Below the pieces are notes generated by a model that saw only the letters and a list, made by a program, of their open reading frames with translations, was not told the DNA's origin and made no database searches. This document shows, piece by piece, positions 59,799 through 64,000 of a stretch of DNA of 64,000 bases. The DNA comes from Treponema sp. (GTDB taxonomy: Bacteria; Spirochaetota; Spirochaetia; Treponematales; Treponemataceae). How positions within the stretch are numbered: the stretch's first letter is position 1; the number at the start of each line of letters is the position of its first letter. The translations under genes and the position numbers were made by a program. The stretch is from assembly GCA_017940005.1 (NCBI GenBank), contig JAGAZO010000016.1:1-64000 (forward strand), given 5' to 3'.

Positions 59799-59957
59799 GT
59801 GCTTCCGCTCCTATAAAAATACTTGAATCCCCGCTGCAAATGGTGAGCGTGAATACTTGTGCTCTGAGTTTTTTACTCTGCTTGTATAATAATGCTTCCT
59901 TTTCGAGTTTTCAAGATGATTTTTTTTACGGCGCACCAAAAGCAAACGACTGTCACA

Positions 59958-62060
59958 CTATACTTTAAATTTTCCTACTTCGCCTGCCAGATTTTCGATG
60001 CTCGTCTTATTTTTCTGCGTAAGCTCGTTTACTTCCTGTACAGCGTCATTTATCTGTGTGATACCAGATGCCATCTCATTCATGCTGTCGGCAATAATGC
60101 GAGTAAGATTATCGAGCTTTTGCATTTCCTGCGCCACATTTTCTCCGCCTATGAGCATTTCTGCAGAACCGTCTTTTACCTGTGCAGTGATGGAATTGAT
60201 ATTTCTGATTGCGGCAAGTACTTCTTTGCTGCCATTTTCCTGTTCGCGCATTGCTTCCATAATGCGGCTGCTCATCGCTTTTACGTTTTCAGCAAGCGAG
60301 AAAATCAAATTGAATTTTTCCTCTACCGTTCTTGAAGTCACTGTGAGCATATCTATTTCTCCGCTCAGCAGTTTGAGCGTATCGGTGATAGCCTTGCCTT
60401 GCGCAGAAGACTCTTCCGCAAGTTTTCTGATTTCATCTGCAACGACAGCAAATCCTTTTCCCGATTCTCCAGCATGAGCCGCTTCAATGGCCGCATTCAT
60501 TGCAAGCAAGTTTGTTTGACTTGCAATATGTTGGATGACATTTGATGCTTCCAGTAATCCACCGGATTCTTCTGATATTTTCTGCGTAACGCCGTTAGAT
60601 ACAGATACTGCGTTCTTGCCGTCAGCAGTTGCAGAATCAAGATCATTGATGGCATTGTTTGTTTTTTCCAGCGTTTGCGTAATCGATTCAATATTTGCAA
60701 CCATCTGTTCTATGGCAGACGACGATTCTACGACGCTCACTGATTGCGTTTCGATGCTGCTGTTGAGTTGCTTTATAGTGCGGATAATTTCTTCTACCGT
60801 TGAGGCAGTTTCAGTAACGCTTGTTGCTTGTGTCATAGTCTGCTGCTTTACTCCATCAATGTTCGCGTTTATTTGATTCACTGCGCTTGCAGTTTCGGTC
60901 ATGTTGGAAGAAAGCTCTCCGCCTATCTCTTGCATGGCAATGGCATTTACACCCACTGTTTTTACAGACGCGCCTATTTTTTGAATGGTCTCATTAAAGT
61001 ATTCTGACAAATCAGCAATTTCATCATTCCCTTTTACGGCAAGACGCACCGTTAAATCTCCTTCGCCATGCGCTATGTCTTTAAGCGAATTTACCACGCT
61101 GTTTATCGGTTTCACAATGCCAAGCGCCGTAAAAAAAACTATTACAAGTGCAACGCATAGAATGAGCAATCCAATAGTCATCAGTGAAATGCGCAGCTTG
61201 TTCACTGTTCCCATAAACTCATTAATTGGTGCCATAATGATGACTGTCCAGCCAGTGCTTTTCAATTTTGCAAAAGATGCGATATTTGAAATGCCGTTGT
61301 ATTCATAAAAACCTACCTTGCTTTCGCTGCTGTTCAATGCCATCTGTAAAAAAACTGCAAGCGATTCAAGCTGCGTATTTTTTTTTGCCTGTTCAATCAT
61401 ATTGCTTTGTTCCGATACAAGATTGAAATTTCTGTGGGCGATTGTTGTTCCTGTAAGTCCGATAATGCTGCAATAACCGGTTTCTCCGATGACAATATCC
61501 TTGATGAGCCTTGACAGCTCTTCTGCCTTTACCGTGCCGAGTAACACGCCTATAACAGTACGATTATCGTCATAAACAGGCACGGTGAACACGACAACAA
61601 GTTCCCCATCAAGTCGTGAAACAAGCGGTTCTGATATGAACGGTTTTCCTGATGCAGCGCTCATATAAAAATCTCTATCACCAACAAAAACGTTTTGTCC
61701 TCTATCTATATATCTCATTCCGTTCATATCGCAAATAGTCAATAGATGAAAAAGCTCATTGAATGCTGCCTCTTTTTTTAAATATGCAGTTTTTTCCCTG
61801 TATGAGATATCTGAATTGTGAATGATTTGAGCTCGCGCGATGCCTTCAAGAAATTGGAATATTGCAGAACTGCTGCTATCTATTATTGTTGCTGTGTCGG
61901 TTGCTTGGCTGAGTAGATGCGCCTCAACTTTTTCAGTTACTGCTGTTCTAGCAATATACAGCGCTGTTACTCCGAGCAATACAAGGGAAAATATTACAAG
62001 CGGAACAAAAATCGCAAGTAATTTCAAACGGATTGAAAATCGTTTTTTGGTGTCATTCAT
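59958..62060 (-). CDS. Methyl-accepting chemotaxis protein (dCache)
   Basis: 700 residues from the ATG at 62060 (AGGATG suitably placed; ATG at 62069 overlaps it). Same architecture as the receptor at 7748: TM1 about 12-35, dCache sensor, TM2 about 282-302, HAMP, coiled-coil domain with tip [20 protein letters not shown]. Signalling part is very similar to the paralogue and the sensor is diverged, so the ligands probably differ. It ends [10 protein letters not shown] with no poly-G tract or CZB domain, a useful control for the phase-variable one. It separates the two dehydratase subunit genes. Confidence 0.93.
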   Translation of the reverse strand: MNDTKKRFSIRLKLLAIFVPLVIFSLVLLGVTALYIARTAVTEKVEAHLLSQATDTATIIDSSSSAIFQFLEGIARAQIIHNSDISYREKTAYLKKEAAFNELFHLLTICDMNGMRYIDRGQNVFVGDRDFYMSAASGKPFISEPLVSRLDGELVVVFTVPVYDDNRTVIGVLLGTVKAEELSRLIKDIVIGETGYCSIIGLTGTTIAHRNFNLVSEQSNMIEQAKKNTQLESLAVFLQMALNSSESKVGFYEYNGISNIASFAKLKSTGWTVIIMAPINEFMGTVNKLRISLMTIGLLILCVALVIVFFTALGIVKPINSVVNSLKDIAHGEGDLTVRLAVKGNDEIADLSEYFNETIQKIGASVKTVGVNAIAMQEIGGELSSNMTETASAVNQINANIDGVKQQTMTQATSVTETASTVEEIIRTIKQLNSSIETQSVSVVESSSAIEQMVANIESITQTLEKTNNAINDLDSATADGKNAVSVSNGVTQKISEESGGLLEASNVIQHIASQTNLLAMNAAIEAAHAGESGKGFAVVADEIRKLAEESSAQGKAITDTLKLLSGEIDMLTVTSRTVEEKFNLIFSLAENVKAMSSRIMEAMREQENGSKEVLAAIRNINSITAQVKDGSAEMLIGGENVAQEMQKLDNLTRIIADSMNEMASGITQINDAVQEVNELTQKNKTSIENLAGEVGKFKV

Positions 62061-62248
62061 AAAATACATCCTGTCAGTTTTTTGTTACAGCACTGTCTCC
62101 GTTTGAAATTATCAGTGCACATTTTAGGCGCTCATGTTTAATGGGAATTACTGTATGTTCTCATAATTAAAGATAAAAAGGCCTCGTAAGAATTTTTTTT
62201 TACTTAATTACCAACCTCGCCATAAGGTAGCGAGACAGGTTATTCTCC

Positions 62249-62404
62249 AATTTTGAACAGTGAACGATTTTTCAAAATCGAAAACTGTTCAAAACCGCGC
62301 GGTCGCAATAGAATGAGAACGCGCAATCAATACGCGAGTTTCTGGAAAAACTCGAAGTTAAAAACACCGCGCTATTTTAGCGGCGTTTTTTGACATTCCT
62401 TAAA
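62249..62404 (+). repeat. Single dispersed copy of the 154-bp repeat
   Basis: Same order of hairpins and spacer as in 12951-13344: TTTTGAACAG...CTGTTCAAAA, ACCGCGCGGTCGCAAT, AATACGCGAG, then the terminator-like stem 62360-62370 with 62380-62390. Several base differences from the array copies. Lies between the chemoreceptor and the large-subunit gene. Further plus-strand sequence to 62514 shows nothing. Confidence 0.85.
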
Positions 62405-62514
62405 ATTGCACAAGAGAGTAAGTTTCAACCTTATATAAGTATACGTTAATATTTAAAAAATAACAAGTGGAAAAAAAATCGATTTAAAAAACATTAAATA
62501 TATTTACTCGAAAA

Positions 62515-63801
62515 TTACTCTATAAACAACGGTGAGTTTGTTATGACGCCGGAAAGGGCAGTGGCAGCGGCGGTTGCGGGACTCATCAAGTGAATCATGC
62601 CGCCTTTTCCCATGCGCCCGTTGAAGTTGCGGTTTGTGGTAGCCGCGCACACTTCGCCAGCGGCGAGTACGCCATTAGACATACCGAGACAGGCGCCGCA
62701 CGTGGGGTTCGTCACGCAAAAGCCTGCGTCCATGAATATGTCGATAAGCCCTTCTTCAAGCGCGCGCTTGTAGACGAGCGGCGTGGCAGGGCTTACGATG
62801 GCACGGACACCGTCTGCAATGTGTTTCCCTTTGAGCACGCCCGCCGCCACGCGTAGGTCTGAAATACGACCGTTTGTGCAGCTCCCGATATACACCTGGT
62901 CAACTTTTGTACCGCTCATGTCGCGCACAGCTTGTATGTCGCTCGGTTTGTAGCCGACGGTGCACACAGGCTCTATGGACGAGCAGTCAAGTTCAATCAC
63001 GCGTTCGTATACAGCATCCTCATCGCTCTGCCACGTGGCAAAGTCGGCGAGCGCCGCTTCCTTTGACGCATACTCATCTTTGATGAAGTCCCACAGGTAG
63101 TCCACGGTGTTCATGTCAGGGGCGCATATCCCTGACGTTGCACCTGCTTCCACTGCCATGTTGCAGAGCGTCATGCGCGCTTCCATGTCGAACTGCGCAG
63201 TGACAGGACCGGTAAACTCGATAACGCAGTTTGTCGCGCCGTTCACGCCTATCTGTGTGATGAGCGAAAGAATCACATCTTTTGCAAAGACGCCCGGCCG
63301 CAGCTTTCCGTTCAAAACGCACTTGAGCGATTTTGGTTCGCGGAACGTGCACACACCTTTTAAGATGCCTACTTCAATGTCTGTCGTGCCAACTCCCGCG
63401 GCAAATGCGCCGAACGCGCCATGCGTACACGTGTGGCTGTCTCCCATGATGACGGTGAATCCCGGACGCACAAAACCCTTTTCAGGAAAGAGCGCATGAC
63501 ACACGCCGTTTGTGCCTATATCAAAAAAATCTGCAATGCTATGGCGGCGCGCCCAATCGCGGAGGATTTTTCCCTGTTCTGCCGTCTTGCTGTCTTTTGC
63601 AGGCGACACGTGATCGATAACCGCTTTGATTTTTGCTGCATCGAACACACGGTCTTTGCCGCGTTCAACCAAATCGTTGATTGCAAGGGGCGTCGTAATC
63701 TCGTGGCAGAATACGCGGTCGAGTGTGAGCACATATGTTCCGCTGCACGGCGTATCTATCACGTGCGCGTCGAAAATCTTTTGCGCGATTGTTTTTCCCA
63801 T
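62515..63801 (-). CDS. Aconitase-family large subunit (LeuC-like 3-isopropylmalate dehydratase)
   Basis: 428 residues from the ATG at 63801 (AGGATGAG upstream; ATG 63804 also possible). Fe-S hydratase: M-G-D-S-H-T-C-T-H-G-A-F-G-A (about 107-120), cluster Cys in I-G-S-C-T-N-G-R (about 295) and P-T-C-G-A-C-L-G (about 355-361), R-N-F-N-G-R-M-G near the end. Homoaconitase/LeuC type, about 420 residues. Needs the small subunit at 59265. Whether it makes leucine precursors or acts on other acids cannot be told. Confidence 0.9.
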   Translation of the reverse strand: MGKTIAQKIFDAHVIDTPCSGTYVLTLDRVFCHEITTPLAINDLVERGKDRVFDAAKIKAVIDHVSPAKDSKTAEQGKILRDWARRHSIADFFDIGTNGVCHALFPEKGFVRPGFTVIMGDSHTCTHGAFGAFAAGVGTTDIEVGILKGVCTFREPKSLKCVLNGKLRPGVFAKDVILSLITQIGVNGATNCVIEFTGPVTAQFDMEARMTLCNMAVEAGATSGICAPDMNTVDYLWDFIKDEYASKEAALADFATWQSDEDAVYERVIELDCSSIEPVCTVGYKPSDIQAVRDMSGTKVDQVYIGSCTNGRISDLRVAAGVLKGKHIADGVRAIVSPATPLVYKRALEEGLIDIFMDAGFCVTNPTCGACLGMSNGVLAAGEVCAATTNRNFNGRMGKGGMIHLMSPATAAATALSGVITNSPLFIE

Positions 63802-63871
63802 CATCTCATCCTGTTTTAATGACACTGAATAAATTTAGTATAGCTGAAATATGTGATATAGTCAAGGAGAA

Positions 63872-63973
63872 ATGATTATTAGTTTGGACACAGGTAAATT
63901 TAAAAATTGCTTTCCAAGAAGCACAGTGTTATCGGTTATGAGGCAGCAAAATTCAAAAGACAGTTTATGTTAA
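63872..63973 (+). CDS. Possible small open frame at window end
   Basis: 33 codons from an ATG with AAGGAG three bases upstream, stop at 63973 (MIISLDTGKF start). No family. May be the beginning of a frameshifted gene continuing past the window. Low confidence. Confidence 0.2.
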   Translation: MIISLDTGKFKNCFPRSTVLSVMRQQNSKDSLC

Positions 63974-64000
63974 TTCAGCACGTCAACACCCACGCTTGCT

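Noticed and set aside
1-64000. tRNA, rRNA, tmRNA and RNase P RNA genes
   Set aside because: Looked in all intergenic gaps for cloverleaf ends and conserved T-loop strings; none found by eye. A covariance search would settle it.

Overview
The window is chromosomal DNA from a spirochaete, almost certainly a Treponema. Pointers are the flgF-flgG-rod protein trio behind a sigma-28-type promoter, two large dCache chemoreceptors, treponemal-style lipoproteins, and two gene orders that, as I recall them, match T. pallidum: cheW / DegT-like / NAD kinase / recN / conserved hypothetical / LysM protein, and HU / lnt / rho / L31. The species cannot be fixed from this alone. I saw no rRNA, tRNA, CRISPR array or transposase.

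Layout. 1-5.2 kb is accessory DNA: the 3' end of an RHS gene with an AT-rich variable tip, four orphan small genes, a GC-rich hairpin element, and decayed DUF4160 and DUF2442 genes. 5.2-7.5 kb holds flagellar rod genes. 7.7-10.3 kb holds a chemoreceptor whose last codons contain a run of 13 G, followed in another frame by a complete CZB zinc-binding domain. 10.3-20 kb holds trpS, comF, cheW, an array of 154-bp repeats, a DegT-like protein without its PLP lysine, nadK, recN, two spirochaetal unknowns and a LysM/degenerate M23 protein. 20-30.3 kb holds two SUMF1-domain envelope proteins and an oligopeptide-type ABC importer operon. 30.3-36 kb holds a DnaQ-like exonuclease, a phosphohexomutase, tyrS and cca. 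35.7-37.9 kb is a defence-like islet (GmrSD/DUF262, DUF3791, broken DUF3990). 38-47.4 kb holds a hydrolase, a beta-barrel porin, rpsT, HU, lnt, a bactofilin, rho, rpmE and an RlmK-like methyltransferase. 47.5-57.8 kb holds a DEAD-box helicase, two toxin-antitoxin cassettes each bracketed by its own direct repeat, an ABC-F ATPase with one decayed ATP site, a beta-propeller lipoprotein, a cytidylate-kinase-like protein, a MutY-like glycosylase and a VanZ-SRPBCC fusion. 57.9-63.8 kb (minus strand) holds an aconitase-family large subunit, a second chemoreceptor, the matching small subunit and malic enzyme.

The strongest candidate for an undescribed system is the poly-G junction at 9845-9857. Gain or loss of single G residues would switch the chemoreceptor between a bare form and a form fused to a CZB zinc/oxidant-sensing domain. 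In the length seen here (13 G) the CZB domain is out of frame. All start and domain calls were made by eye; no database search was run.
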